NCBI GenBank assembly: GCA_963721335.1
Contig: CAVRIV010000008.1
Location: 62,001 to 126,000 of the forward strand
DNA length: 64,000 bases
Source: CAVXDY01 sp963721335
GTDB lineage: Bacteria > Actinomycetota > Thermoleophilia > Miltoncostaeales > Miltoncostaeaceae
Reading direction: 5' to 3'
Shown here: positions 34,744-44,156 of the stretch, in pieces
How positions within the stretch are numbered: the stretch's first letter is position 1
Layout of the letters: every line of letters starts with the position of its first letter
The notes under the pieces: generated by a model
Seen by the model: only the letters and a program-made list of their open reading frames with translations
What the model was told of the DNA's origin: nothing
Database searches by the model: none
Program-made: the position numbers and the translations under genes

Positions 34744-35911
34744 GTCCGGCCTCGGGTGGCTGCCGGGCGCCCTGGCCGATCTCGCCGATCGCGACCTCCT
34801 GCGCGTGCTCACCTACTGCCAGGGCGCGCCGGACGCCGAGGTGCGCATCGACGGGGTCCCGCATCTGCTGCTGGCCTCCAACAACTACCTCGGGCTGGCC
34901 AACGACCCGGCCGTGGTGGCGGGCGCGCGGGCGGCCCTCGAGGCCTATGGGGCGGGCGCGGGCGCCTCGCGCCTGGTCACCGGGAGCCTCGACCTGCACC
35001 GCACCCTCGAGGAGCGCATCGCCGCGCTGAAGGGCTGCCAGGACGCGCTGGTGTTCCCCACGGGCTTCCAGGCCAACGTGGGCACCATCCCGGCGCTGGT
35101 CGGGCGCGGGGACGTGGTCTTCTCGGACGAGCTCAACCACGCGAGCCTCATCGACGGCTGCCGCCTGTCGGGGGCGCGGGTCGTTCGGTATCCGCACGCC
35201 GACCCCGACGCTCTGGAGGCGGCCGTGGGGGGCGCACCGGGCCGCCGGAGGCTGATCGTGACCGACACGGTCTTCAGCATGGACGGGGACCTCGCCCCCC
35301 TGCCGGCCATCGTCGAGGTGGCCGAGCGCCACGGCTGCATGCTGATGGTCGACGAGGCCCACGCCACCGGGGTCCTCGGTCCCAGCGGCGCCGGGGCCAT
35401 CGAGCACTTCGGCCTGGGGGGCCGGGTGCCGGTGGTGATGGGGACGCTGTCGAAGGCGCTCGGCTCGCAGGGCGGCTACGTCGCGGGCGACCGCGACCTG
35501 TGCGACTACCTCCGCACGCGCGACCGCGGCTTCGTGTTCACGACGGCGCTGGCCCCGGCCGCGGCCGGGGCCGCGCTCGCCGCCCTCGACATCGTGCGCG
35601 ACGAGCCGCAGCGGCGGGCCCGCCTGCACGCCCTGGTCGCGCGACTGGTGGAGGGCGCGCGGACGCTCGGGTACACCGTGCTGCCCACCGACTCGGCGGT
35701 CGTCGGAGTGCTCATCGGCGAGGCCGCCGACGCCCTGGCGGTGGGCGCGTCGCTGCGCTCGGCGCGCGTCTGGGCGCCCGCCATCCGCCCGCCGTCGGTG
35801 CCGGTGGGCACCGCGCGCATGCGTCTGACGGTGATGGCCACCCACGAGGACCGCCACATCGACTGGGCCCTCGGGGCGCTGGCCGACGCGCGATCGCTGG
35901 TGCCCGCCTGA
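34736..35911 (+). CDS. bioF: 8-amino-7-oxononanoate synthase
   Basis: A PLP-dependent alpha-oxoamine synthase that condenses pimeloyl thioester with alanine to KAPA. LLLASNNYLGLANDP, GAGASRLVTGS, FSMDGDLAPL and MVDEAHATGVLG are family motifs, and the PLP lysine is in TLSKALGSQGGY. A TTG at 34736, overlapping bioA, is the chosen start; it gives the family length of 391. It sits in the middle of the biotin operon. Because the acyl substrate genes bioC/bioH are not here, the pimeloyl source is not visible. Confidence 0.94.
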   Translation: MARSGLGWLPGALADLADRDLLRVLTYCQGAPDAEVRIDGVPHLLLASNNYLGLANDPAVVAGARAALEAYGAGAGASRLVTGSLDLHRTLEERIAALKGCQDALVFPTGFQANVGTIPALVGRGDVVFSDELNHASLIDGCRLSGARVVRYPHADPDALEAAVGGAPGRRRLIVTDTVFSMDGDLAPLPAIVEVAERHGCMLMVDEAHATGVLGPSGAGAIEHFGLGGRVPVVMGTLSKALGSQGGYVAGDRDLCDYLRTRDRGFVFTTALAPAAAGAALAALDIVRDEPQRRARLHALVARLVEGARTLGYTVLPTDSAVVGVLIGEAADALAVGASLRSARVWAPAIRPPSVPVGTARMRLTVMATHEDRHIDWALGALADARSLVPA

Positions 35912-36690
35912 TGCTCGACGAGCCCGGCATCTTCGTGATGGGCACGGACACCGGGGTGGGGAAGACCGTGGTGGCCGCCGCGATCGCCATCGCCGCGCGG
36001 GCCGAGGGACGCACGGTCGCCCCGCTGAAGCCGGCCCAGACCGGTGACGACGGCAGCGGGGCGATCACCGGCGACGCCGAGTTCGTGGCCGCGCTGATCG
36101 GCCTGGACGAGCCCCTGGACGCGATCCGCCCCTACTGTCTCCGGGCCCCGCTGGCGCCGGCCGAGGCGGCCCGGCTCGAGGGCGTGCGGCTCGACCCGCG
36201 GGTGGTCGCCCGGGCGTACGAGGACCTCTCATCCCGTCACGACCTGGTGGTGGTGGAGGCGGCCGGCGGCGCGCTCGTGCCCTTCTCCGACGGCGTCAAC
36301 ATGGCATCGCTGGCGGGCCTGCTGGGGCTGCCCGTGGTGGTGGCCGCCCGACCCGGCCTCGGCACCCTCAACCACACGCTCCTGACCCTGGAGGCCCTCC
36401 ACCGCCGCGGTCTCACGGTGCTGGGCGTGGTCATCTCCGGCTACCCGGCCGAGCCGGGGCTCGATGCCCTCACCAATCCGCAGGCGCTGTCGCGGCTCAC
36501 GCCCGTGCCGCTGCTCGGCGCCATCGCCTTCGACGCCGGGATCGACACCGGCGCGGGCCGCCCCGGCCGCCTCGCCGAGATCGGCCCCGCGGGCCTCGAC
36601 CCGCTCCTGGGCGGCACCTTCTCGCCCGCCCGCTTCCGGCGTCAGGCCGAGTCGGGCCTGGCCGCGCTCGCTCCCACCTCGACGTCATGA
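35911..36690 (+). CDS. bioD: Dethiobiotin synthetase
   Basis: An ATP-dependent carboxylase that closes the ureido ring of dethiobiotin. The P-loop is GTDTGVGKT (about residues 11-19), then PLKPAQTG, VEAAGGALVPF (substrate and Mg binding) and ARPGLGTLNHTLL. It is 259 residues long. The ATG overlaps the bioF stop by one base, and the stop overlaps birA (ATGA). Thus bioF, bioD and birA are probably translationally coupled. Confidence 0.95.
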   Translation: MLDEPGIFVMGTDTGVGKTVVAAAIAIAARAEGRTVAPLKPAQTGDDGSGAITGDAEFVAALIGLDEPLDAIRPYCLRAPLAPAEAARLEGVRLDPRVVARAYEDLSSRHDLVVVEAAGGALVPFSDGVNMASLAGLLGLPVVVAARPGLGTLNHTLLTLEALHRRGLTVLGVVISGYPAEPGLDALTNPQALSRLTPVPLLGAIAFDAGIDTGAGRPGRLAEIGPAGLDPLLGGTFSPARFRRQAESGLAALAPTSTS

Positions 36691-37652
36691 CCGGCGCCGC
36701 CCCGGAGCGTCGGGAGCGGATCCTCGCGTCTCTGGTGCGGGCGGGGGCGGAGGGCGCCTCGGGCGAGGCGCTCGCCGCGGATCTCGGCTGCTCGCGGGCG
36801 GCGGTCCACCGCCACGTCGAGGGCCTGCGGCGCGAGGGCCTCGCGATCGACGGCGCGCACGACGGCTACCGGCTGGGTGAGGACGCCGACCCGGTGGTGC
36901 CGATGCTCGTGACGCCGCGCCTCCGGCCGCCCCTCGCCGGGCCGGTGCTGTGGTCGCCGGACACCGGCTCCACCAACGACGACGCCATCGCCCAGGCCCG
37001 CGCCGGGGCGGGGGAGGGGCTGGTGATCGGCGCCGACCGCCAGAGCGCGGGGCGCGGCCGCAGGGGACGGGCCTGGCTCGCCGCCCCGGGCCACGCGCTG
37101 CTCGTGTCGGTGCTCCTGCGCCCGGACGTGCCGCCGGTGGACGCCGGCCTGCTCCCCATCGTGGTGGCGGTGGCGGCCGCCGAGGCGCTGGGCCCCGAGG
37201 CGCGGATCGTCTGGCCCAACGACATCCTGGTGGGGAGGCGCAAGATGGCCGGGATCCTGTGCGAGATGTCCGCCGACCAGGAGCGGGTGGCCTGGGCGGT
37301 CGCGGGGATCGGGGTCAACGTGCGCTCCGCGCCGGCGCTGGACGACGCCCGCTGGGAGGCGGGGGCCCTGGGCGATCTCGGCGACCCCCCGGCCCGCGCG
37401 GACCTGCTCGTCGAGCTCCTGTCGGCCCTCGGGCGCCGCTACGCCCAGTGGGTGGGCGGCGACGCCCCGGGCGTGCTCGACGCCTTCGCCGGCCGCGACG
37501 CCCTGGCGAATCGGGAGATCACGGTCGCCATGGCCGGGGAGGAGGTCCGGGGCGTCGCGGCCGGCACCGACGGCCTCGGGCGCCTGCGCCTGCGCACGCC
37601 GGCGGGCGAGCGCCTCCTGGGCGCCGGCGAGGTCGTGAGGGTCGCCCCGTGA
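36687..37652 (+). CDS. birA: Bifunctional biotin-[acetyl-CoA-carboxylase] ligase / biotin operon repressor
   Basis: A class II BirA of 321 residues. The N-terminal winged helix-turn-helix (EALAADLGCSRAAVHRHVEGL, cited as AADLGCSRAAV and HRHVEGL) spans about residues 8-62. The catalytic domain has STNDDA, the biotinyl-adenylate loop GRGRRGR (122-128), VWPNDI and KMAGILCEM. A C-terminal SH3-like domain ends the protein. The last gene of the biotin operon, it would biotinylate carboxylases and, when biotin is plentiful, repress the operon, perhaps via the inverted repeat at bioB. Confidence 0.94.
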   Translation: MTGAAPERRERILASLVRAGAEGASGEALAADLGCSRAAVHRHVEGLRREGLAIDGAHDGYRLGEDADPVVPMLVTPRLRPPLAGPVLWSPDTGSTNDDAIAQARAGAGEGLVIGADRQSAGRGRRGRAWLAAPGHALLVSVLLRPDVPPVDAGLLPIVVAVAAAEALGPEARIVWPNDILVGRRKMAGILCEMSADQERVAWAVAGIGVNVRSAPALDDARWEAGALGDLGDPPARADLLVELLSALGRRYAQWVGGDAPGVLDAFAGRDALANREITVAMAGEEVRGVAAGTDGLGRLRLRTPAGERLLGAGEVVRVAP

Positions 37653-37661
37653 CCGGTGCGC

Positions 37662-37805
37662 CTACCCGTGGTGGTGTGGCGCCTCGCAGCCGGGGTGGTG
37701 GCAGTGGCACTCCTCGTCCGAGGGGTGCGCGGAGCACCAGTCGGAGCAGTACTCCAGGCCCTCGCGGGCATCGCACGTACAGGTGGTGTGGGCGCAGACC
37801 GCCAT
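37662..37805 (-). CDS. Small metallothionein-like Cys/His-rich protein
   Basis: A 47-residue protein read leftwards from an ATG at 37805. It contains eight cysteines and eight histidines: C4, C9, C11, C20, C24, C33, C35 and C40, then a His-rich tail PHHHG. CTCDAREGLEYCSDWCSAH and ECHCHHPGCE match the layout of bacterial metallothioneins of the SmtA/BmtA kind, which bind Zn, Cd or Cu. GGAGAGGA lies upstream of the ATG. It converges with birA, leaving 9 bp, and diverges from the acyl-CoA dehydrogenase gene. Its short length makes it easy to miss in annotation. Confidence 0.8.
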   Translation of the reverse strand: MAVCAHTTCTCDAREGLEYCSDWCSAHPSDEECHCHHPGCEAPHHHG

Positions 37806-37852
37806 GGCCGTCCTCTCCTTGGAAGCGGGACCCCGACTCTACGCCCGGTCCG

Positions 37853-37858
37853 TAGGAT
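37853..37858 (+). promoter_or_regulatory. Predicted -10 element (TAGGAT) of the acyl-CoA dehydrogenase gene
   Basis: TAGGAT, 6 nt, then the GTG start at 37865; leaderless layout. Confidence 0.55.
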
Positions 37859-37864
37859 CGGCAC

Positions 37865-39037
37865 GTGAGCACCGGGGCGCAGAGCAACGACCTCTACCTC
37901 ACGGAGGAGCTCCTCTCCGCGGAGGAGCGGGACGTGCGGGACCGGGTCCGGCGCTTCTGCGACCAGGAGGTGCGGCCGGTCATCAACGGCTACTGGGAGC
38001 GGGCCGAGTTCCCGTTCGCCCTGCTGCCGAAGCTGGCCGAGCTGGGCGTCTGCGGCGGGACCATCCAGGGCTACGGGTGCCCGGGCCTCACCCCGCTCGG
38101 CTCCGGCCTGGTGGCGATGGAGCTCGCGCGCGGCGACGGCAGCATCAGCACCTTCCACGGGGTCCAGTCCGGCCTCGCGATGAACACGATCGCCCTGCTC
38201 GGATCCGAGGAGCAGAAGCAGCGTCTCCTGCCGCCGCTGGCGCGCCTCGACGCGATCGGCGCCTTCGCGCTGACCGAGCCGGACCACGGCTCCGACGCCG
38301 TGGCGCTGGAGACGCGGGTGCGCAACCTGGGCGACGGCTACGTGATCGACGGGGAGAAGCGCTGGATCGGGAACGCCGTGTTCGCCGACCACACCGTCGT
38401 GTGGGCACGCGACGCCCAGGACGAGGTCGGGGCCTACGTCGTCGAGAAGGGCACGCCCGGCTTCGAGGCCCGCCCCATCACGGGGAAGATCGCCAAGCGC
38501 GCCTCCTCGCAGGCCGACGTCACGCTCACCGACGTCCGGGTGCCGCCGGAGAACAAGCTCGCCGGCGCGCACAGCTTCGACGACGCGGCTCGGGTGCTCA
38601 CCGCGGCCCGCCCGAACATCGCCTGGGGGGCGCTCGGCCATGCGCTGGCGGCCTACGACGCGGCGGTGGCCTACACCTCCGAGCGTGAGTCCTTCGGGGG
38701 GCCGATCGCGGGCATGCAGCTCGTGCAGTACCGCCTGGCGAAGATGCTCGCCGATCTCACCGCGATGCGCCTCGTCTGCCTGCGCCTGGCCGAGCTGGGC
38801 GCGGCCGGAGCCGTCACCGCCCCGATGGCGTCGTTGGCGAAGATGCACAACGCCGAGCACGCCCGGCGGGTGGTGGCCGAGGCCCGCGACCTCCTGGGGG
38901 GCAACGGGATCCTGCTCGAGAACGAGGTGGGCCGGCACCTGGGCGATGCGGAGGTGGTCTCCACGGTCGAGGGCACCGACACGGTCCACGCGCTGATCGT
39001 GGGACGGGAGATCACGGGGCTCTCGGCGTTCTCGTAG
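37865..39037 (+). CDS. Acyl-CoA dehydrogenase, glutaryl-CoA dehydrogenase-like clade
   Basis: A 390-residue FAD enzyme. FALTEPDHGSDAVALETR and KRWIGNAVFADHTVVWARD are the flavin-binding regions, and the catalytic Glu is in STVEGTDTVHALIVGREITG (about residue 369), in the form found in glutaryl-CoA dehydrogenases. FHGVQSGLAMNTIALLGSEEQ also resembles that clade. It would oxidise a short or branched acyl-CoA; decarboxylation is possible but unproven. It stands alone, with tRNA-Ser-like sequence right after its stop. Confidence 0.88.
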   Translation: MSTGAQSNDLYLTEELLSAEERDVRDRVRRFCDQEVRPVINGYWERAEFPFALLPKLAELGVCGGTIQGYGCPGLTPLGSGLVAMELARGDGSISTFHGVQSGLAMNTIALLGSEEQKQRLLPPLARLDAIGAFALTEPDHGSDAVALETRVRNLGDGYVIDGEKRWIGNAVFADHTVVWARDAQDEVGAYVVEKGTPGFEARPITGKIAKRASSQADVTLTDVRVPPENKLAGAHSFDDAARVLTAARPNIAWGALGHALAAYDAAVAYTSERESFGGPIAGMQLVQYRLAKMLADLTAMRLVCLRLAELGAAGAVTAPMASLAKMHNAEHARRVVAEARDLLGGNGILLENEVGRHLGDAEVVSTVEGTDTVHALIVGREITGLSAFS

Positions 39038-39045
39038 CCCGCCCC

Positions 39046-39116
39046 GAACGGGGTCGGTCTCGAAAACCGTTATCCGGCGTTCGTCGGATCGGGGGTTCAA
39101 ATCCCCCCCTCCGTTC
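39046..39116 (+). pseudogene. Partial tRNA-Ser(CGA) lacking the 5' half, left boundary of a decayed segment
   Basis: The sequence runs from a D-loop-like GAACGGGG through a full anticodon arm (CGGT-CTCGAAA-ACCG, anticodon CGA), a long variable arm (TCCG...CGGA) and a T-arm (GGGGG-TTCAAAT-CCCCC). The 5' acceptor strand and most of the D-arm are missing; the acyl-CoA dehydrogenase gene ends just before. GAACGGG can pair with TCCGTTC at the 3' end, so a D-armless fold is drawable, but a truncated copy is the simpler reading. The anticodon arm contains a 17-bp repeat found again at 45330-45346. Confidence 0.7.
39055..39071 (+). repeat. 17-bp direct repeat, left copy (tRNA-Ser anticodon arm)
   Basis: CGGTCTCGAAAACCGTT, identical to 45330-45346 in the same orientation. 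Anticodon arms of tRNA genes are frequent tyrosine-integrase attachment cores, so the two copies may be old att sites. Confidence 0.7.
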
Positions 39117-39364
39117 CTCCCGCCGACTTGGCCTGTCGCAGACGACGGGTCGGCCTGCAGTGGGACCCTGGGGCCACAGATGGGCCCTGGCAAGGGTGAA
39201 GGAGCGCTTAAGCTGGCGAGAGCACGCGCCGACGAGGATCGCAGGCGTGCATCCAGGACGACCGGAGACCACCACGTGGCCATCAGGGTGTCGAACTGCA
39301 GGCGAAACCTGGTCGGCGGGACGACTCAGGAGCATGACCGGAGCGTCGTCGCGACTCACGGACC
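39117..39364. other. Non-coding stretch next to the tRNA-Ser remnant
   Basis: About 250 bp with no convincing gene. It leads into degraded coding sequence and may be decayed itself. Confidence 0.4.
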
Positions 39365-39517
39365 GAGCATGCCCGGCTACTCGGCGGCGAGCTGTACGAG
39401 GTGCTCGGAGCCCCCGATGCCCTGGTCGAGATCGCCGATTGGGAGTCGGCCGGCTCGAGGAAGCTCGGGAAGCAGCTGCCGGCGCGCAGCTTCGGGATGA
39501 ACAGCTCCAGGGTCTGA
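39365..39517 (+). pseudogene. Remnant of an antibiotic-biosynthesis-monooxygenase-like protein
   Basis: A 50-codon stretch reads LLGGELYEVLGAPDALVEIADWESAGS to a TGA (cited in parts: ELYEVLGAPDALVEIADWE). This resembles the C-terminal half of small ABM-domain proteins. No start or N-terminal half is found in the same frame. It is probably a decayed fragment. Confidence 0.4.
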
Positions 39518-39559
39518 TCGCACGGCCGGGACCGGCCTCGACCGTCCGGGGCGCCCCCG

Positions 39560-39988
39560 GTCCCGTCGCGACGCCGTATCGCCACATTCGCCGCCTGCCT
39601 CGATCACACGCCGTGCGCCGACAGGGTGATCGAGGTGACTCGAGAGCTCGGGTGCGGCGAGGATCTGCCGCGCTCAGCGTCCTCCATGTGGTTGCGCCGC
39701 CACGCGCCGTCCCGAGGGGGCTGGTGGCGAGGATGCTGCCGATGTCAGCGGCGCCGCAGGGGCCGGGGGAGCCGCCTACTACGCCGCGCGGCGGCCGAGT
39801 GCGACGATGCCGAAGCCGTCCTGCTCGCTGGTAATCCGGCTCAGACAGCCTGCGAGTGGGCGGCGTCCGCCGGGGTGCTCCTGGTCGTCGCCCCGCGCGA
39901 TCACCCGCCCCGCGGCCTCGGCGGCTTCGCCGCCCAGCTCGCCCGCTCGGCGCCGTGTTCGGTCCTCGTCGTCCGGGGCAGCGACTGA
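39560..39988 (+). pseudogene. Degraded UspA-family protein
   Basis: Three frame segments together resemble a universal stress protein. The first is RRIATFAACLDHTPCADRVI; the second, from about 39670, AALSVLHVVAPPRAVPRG; the third, from about 39790, GVLLVVAPRDHPPRGL and SAPCSVLVVRGSD, the usual UspA C-terminal strand. At least two frameshifts and no clear start. It is not likely to be functional as sequenced. Confidence 0.55.
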
Positions 39989-40024
39989 TCGACCGGCGGG
40001 GTGCATCCGGCCGGGGTGCGTGGA

Positions 40025-42793
40025 TCAGTCCGGCCGGGTCGCCCGCCGGCGTTGCCTCAGCCACTTCTCGACTCCCACGGCGGCGTAGACGCAGAGGCCG
40101 ACGCCGATGATGCGGATCCACGCCTGCAGGCCGAGGGGAGCCGTGTGGAAGAGGGTGTGCATGAACGGGGCGTAGGTGATCAGGATCTGAAGGCCTACCG
40201 TCGTCAGGACGCCGCCGGTGACCCAGTGGTTGCTGAAGACGCCCACGCGGAACATCGAGTGCTCGAGCGAGCGGCAGTTGAACAGGTAGAAGAGCTCGAC
40301 CACGACGAACACGTTGACCGCGGCGGTGCGGGCCTCAGCGAGCGACGCCCCGCTCGCGAGCTCCCAGTGGAAGAGCCACGAACGCGCCCGCCGACCAGCA
40401 GCGCCGGACACGAAGCAGGATCCGCCCGATGAGCGCGCGCGGTCAGGAGCGGGCGCGCCGGGATCGCGGGGCGGGCGCCCCATGATGCCCGGCTCCTTCG
40501 GCTCGAAGGCGAGCATCAGGCCCAGGGCGACGGCCGTGGTCATGTTGATCCACAGGATCTGGACCGGCAGGATCGGCAGGGTCGTGCCCGAGCAGGATCG
40601 CGACCAGGATCGACCAGCCCCTCGCCCATGTTCGTCGGCAGGGTCCAGACGATGAACTTGGTCAGGTTGTCGAAGACGCCGCGACCCTCCTCGACGGCCG
40701 CCTCGATCGAGGCGAAGTTGTCGTCGGTGAGCACCATGTCCGCGGCCTCCTTGGCGACCTCGGTGCCGCGCGACGCCCATCGCCACGCCGATGTCGGCCT
40801 GCTTGAGCGCCGGGGCGTCGTTGACGCCGTCGCCGGTCATGGCCACGACGTGCCCGCGGGCCTGCAGCGCCTCGACCAGGCGCAGCTTCTGCTCGGGGGC
40901 GACCCGCGCGAAGACGCTCGCCCGCTCCACGGCCGCGGCGCAGCGCCTCGTCGTCGAGCGCGCGTCGAGCTGCGGCACCGGTGAGCACCTCGGGCGTCCG
41001 TCCGCCGGGCCGCCGTCCAGGTGCCGAGCGGCCGGCGATCGCCGCGGCGGTGGCGACGTGGTCGCCGGTGATCATCTTCACCGCGATCCCCGCCGCCCGG
41101 CAGCTCGCGACGGCGGCGATCGCCGTCGGGCCGGGGCGGGTCGAGCATCGCCTGCGAGGCCGAGCGAGGGTCAGCCCGCCCTGATCCACGACGCCGCGCT
41201 CGAGCGTCACGGTCCCGGGTCGGCACCGAGGCGCGCGCGACGGCGAGCACCCGCAGGCCCTCGCCGGCGAGCCGTCCGACCTCGGCGAGCACGGCCGCCG
41301 GGTCCAGGGCGACCTCCGTCGCCGGTCGGCCCGAGCGCCTGCCCGCAGCGGGCCAGCACCCGCTCGAGGGCGCCCTTGAGCATAGACGACCGGCGCCTGC
41401 CCGGGCGCGCCCGAGTGGAGCGTGGCCATGTACTGACGCTCGGACTCGAACGGGATCGCGTCGATGCGCGGACGCCCGCGGGCGAGAGCGACCGGATCGA
41501 GGCCGCCCTTGCGGGCCACGACCTGCAGTGCCGCCTCGGTGGGGTCGCCGACCACGCTCGTGTCGCCCGCTCGCGCTCGCGCAGGCGGGCGTCGTTGCAG
41601 AGGGCGCCGGCCGTGAGGCACTCGGCCAGGGCGGGCCGACTCCCCGGCGTCATGGCATCCTCGCCGCGCCGGATCGCACCGAGCGGCGCGTACCCGGCGC
41701 CCGTCCACCGAGCAGGAGTCGCCGCCGGCAGAGATCCACTGGACGGTCATCTGGTTCTCGGTCAGGGTGCCGGTCTTGTCGCGTGCAGATGACGGTGGTG
41801 CTGCCGAGCGTCTCGACGGCGGGCAGCTGGCGGACGACCGCGCGGCGGCGGGCCATACGGCCACGCCGATGGCGAGCGTGATCGTCACCGCGGCGGGCAG
41901 GCCCTCGGGGATCGCCCCGACGGCGAGGGCGACGGCGGCGATGAACATCTCGGCGGCGGGCTCCCCGCGCGCGACGCCGATCGCGAAGGTGAAGGCCGCC
42001 AGGGCGACGATCACGATGCTGATGATCTTGCTGAAGTGGGCGATCCGCCGGGTGAGCGGGGTGTCGATGCCGCCGGCCTGCCGACCAGGCGGTGGATGCG
42101 ACCGAGCTCGGTCTCGCCCGCCGTGGCTCATGACGACGCCGGCACCCGGCCGCCGCTGACCAGCGTTCCGGCGAAGGCGAGGTTCTCGCGGTCGGCCACG
42201 ACCGTGTCTCTCGGCAGGATCCGATCTGACTTCTCCACCGGTACCGACTCGCCGGTGAGATGGGACTCGTCGGCGCGCAGATCGCGGACCGAAACCAGGC
42301 GAAGGTCGGCGGGCACCTTGTCGCCCGACTCGAGCAGCACCAGGTCGCCCGGCACGAGCTCCTGCGAGTCGATCGCGAGCTTTCGGCCGGATCGCATCAC
42401 CGTCGCGCGCGTGCGCGCCATCCTCACGAGCGCCTCCAGGGCTTGCTCGGCGCGCGACTCCTGGACGAACCCGATCGCGGCGTTGATCAGGACGACGCCG
42501 AAGATGACGCTCGCGTCAACCACTTCGCCGAGCACCGCGGTGACCACACCCGCGGCGACGAGGATGTAGATCAGGGGGTGGTGGAACTGGAGGGCGAGGC
42601 GGACGAGCGGACCCTGGCGGCGCACGGCCGGGAGCACGTTCGGCCCGAAGCGCTCCCGCCGTCCCGCGGCCTCGGAGTCGTCGAGCCCGTCCTCGGGATC
42701 GGATTCGAGCAGCAGGACGGCCTCATGGACCGCTAGATGGTGGAGCTCCTGCACGGTGGGCGGATGCCTGTAGGTGGTTGCGGGTGCGTTCAC
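40025..42793 (-). pseudogene. P-type cation-transporting ATPase (Ca2+-ATPase-like), many frameshifts
   Basis: About 900 residues of a P2-type ATPase spread over several frames. All key elements can be found: an actuator motif (DESHLTGESVPVEKSDR), PEGLPAAVT in the membrane, the phosphorylation motif DKTGTLTENQM, GDPTEAALQVVARKGG, FESERQYMATL, TGDGVNDAPALKQADIGVAMG (cited as GDGVNDAPALKQADIG) and a C-terminal membrane region with QILWINMTTAVALGLML. The many shifts (at least six, mostly 40660-42160) suggest a decaying gene or locally poor sequence. The N-terminal 210 residues and the last 100 are clean. A tandem UspA gene lies 45 bp upstream on the same strand. Confidence 0.8.
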
Positions 42794-42838
42794 CCGCAGC
42801 CGTGGGTCACGAGCGATGCGTCATCGAGCCCCGGGAGG

Positions 42839-43666
42839 TCAGGGACGGACCACCAGCACCGAGGATGCGGCACGGTGTGCGACCCGCTCGCTCACGCTGC
42901 CGAGCGCGCGCACCCCGCCAACGCCGCGAGACCCGACGACCAGCAGATCGGCCCTCGAGGCCGCATCGACGAGGGCCTCGACGGGGCGATGCCGGTCGAC
43001 ACTCACCTGGTGAGGCGCGGCGCGGTGGACCAGCTCGTCGAGGTCGATGCCCACGTCGAGCGTCGCGGTGACCACGGTGAGACTGCGTACGGGGTCGTCG
43101 CAGAGCCGCGCGGCGACGGACAGCGCCCGCATGCTGCTCTCGGAACCGTCGAAGCCGACCACGACCCTCGACGGGAAGGCGCCGGGGTCGAACGGCGTCC
43201 GGGCCAGGAGCACGGATGCGGGGGCGTCGTGGAGCAGCATCGTCGCGACGCTGCCGAGAGCGGCCCCGGTGAGGCGCCGCCCTCCGTGCGCGCCGACCGC
43301 GATCAGGCTCGCCCCGGTTCGGGCCGCCTCGTTGCGCAGCTCCTCCCACGCTCTCCCGCTGACGAGCCGCGTCTCGACGCTGACGGCATCACCCGCCTGC
43401 CGCTGCGCCCATGCAAGCGAGTCGCGCGCCATGGCGCCGACGGCGTCGTGCAGCTCGGCAAGGTCACCTTCGGGCCCTCTGAGGATATCCCGCACGATCA
43501 GCTCGGGTCCCCAGCGGCCGGAGATCGCATCGAGGAGATGGGTGGCCGCGACCAGCACCAAGCGACCACCGGGACCGGTGATGCGGGCTGCCTGTCGCGC
43601 CGCCTCGAATGCCTCGCGCGTGCCATCGATGCCACACACGACGCTCTGAAACGGAGAGCCTGTCAT
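42839..43666 (-). CDS. Tandem universal stress protein (two UspA domains)
   Basis: An intact 275-residue protein. Domain 1 begins SVVCGIDGTREAFEAARQA and ends with GAHGGRRLTGAALGSVATMLL plus ASVLLART. Domain 2 begins RVVVGFDGSESSMRALS and ends with GSRGVGGVRALGSVSERVA plus SSVLVVRP. Both keep the ATP-binding glycine pattern. It lies 45 bp upstream of the P-type ATPase gene, so they may form one transcript. It is the only undamaged gene in the 39-45 kb segment. Role: stress or energy-linked regulation, partner unknown. Confidence 0.88.
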   Translation of the reverse strand: MTGSPFQSVVCGIDGTREAFEAARQAARITGPGGRLVLVAATHLLDAISGRWGPELIVRDILRGPEGDLAELHDAVGAMARDSLAWAQRQAGDAVSVETRLVSGRAWEELRNEAARTGASLIAVGAHGGRRLTGAALGSVATMLLHDAPASVLLARTPFDPGAFPSRVVVGFDGSESSMRALSVAARLCDDPVRSLTVVTATLDVGIDLDELVHRAAPHQVSVDRHRPVEALVDAASRADLLVVGSRGVGGVRALGSVSERVAHRAASSVLVVRP

Positions 43667-44156
43667 CCCATGCCTTCCCGGCGGTTCCCTTGGCCTTGAT
43701 CATAGGTCCGTCATCCATCCTCGGAAGCAGCACCGTGCGCTCCCCCCCGTCTCTCGAGCCGACCCGGGAGCACGGGGTAGACGGATTCCTCGCGCGACAC
43801 TGCTGAAGGCCTGGAGGTCGGCTCCAATTATCTCGTTGTTCTCCCTACTCGTCCCGGCCCGGCGGGGCGGGCGGCCGTCCGGTCCGGCGAGGTCCGGGTG
43901 CCAGCGCGTCAAGTGCTCGATGTGCTGCTCGGTGAGCGCGCCCGGCCGGTAGTGCCGGGCGTAGAAGTCCGGTCCGCGTTCTGGCTCTGCACCGTCAGGC
44001 GCTGGTACATCGGGTCGATCATGGCGAGTGGAGCGATTGGTGGGCGCGCGAGGATCCCAGCACCTGGGTCCTGGCAGACGTCCTCAAGCGGCGGACGCCG
44101 AGCACCCCGACCGCGACTACCTGAAGTTCGCCGACTCCCCCGGGTGAGCTACGGCC
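43667..44156. other. Region with degraded sequence, no intact gene
   Basis: About 490 bp. On the minus strand, around 43850-44030, two frames together suggest a short protein fragment (IDPMYQRLTVQSQN, then DFYARHYRPGALTEQHIEHL and SRENNEII) that I do not recognise. The rest shows nothing convincing. Its disturbed frames match the decayed neighbours. Confidence 0.4.
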
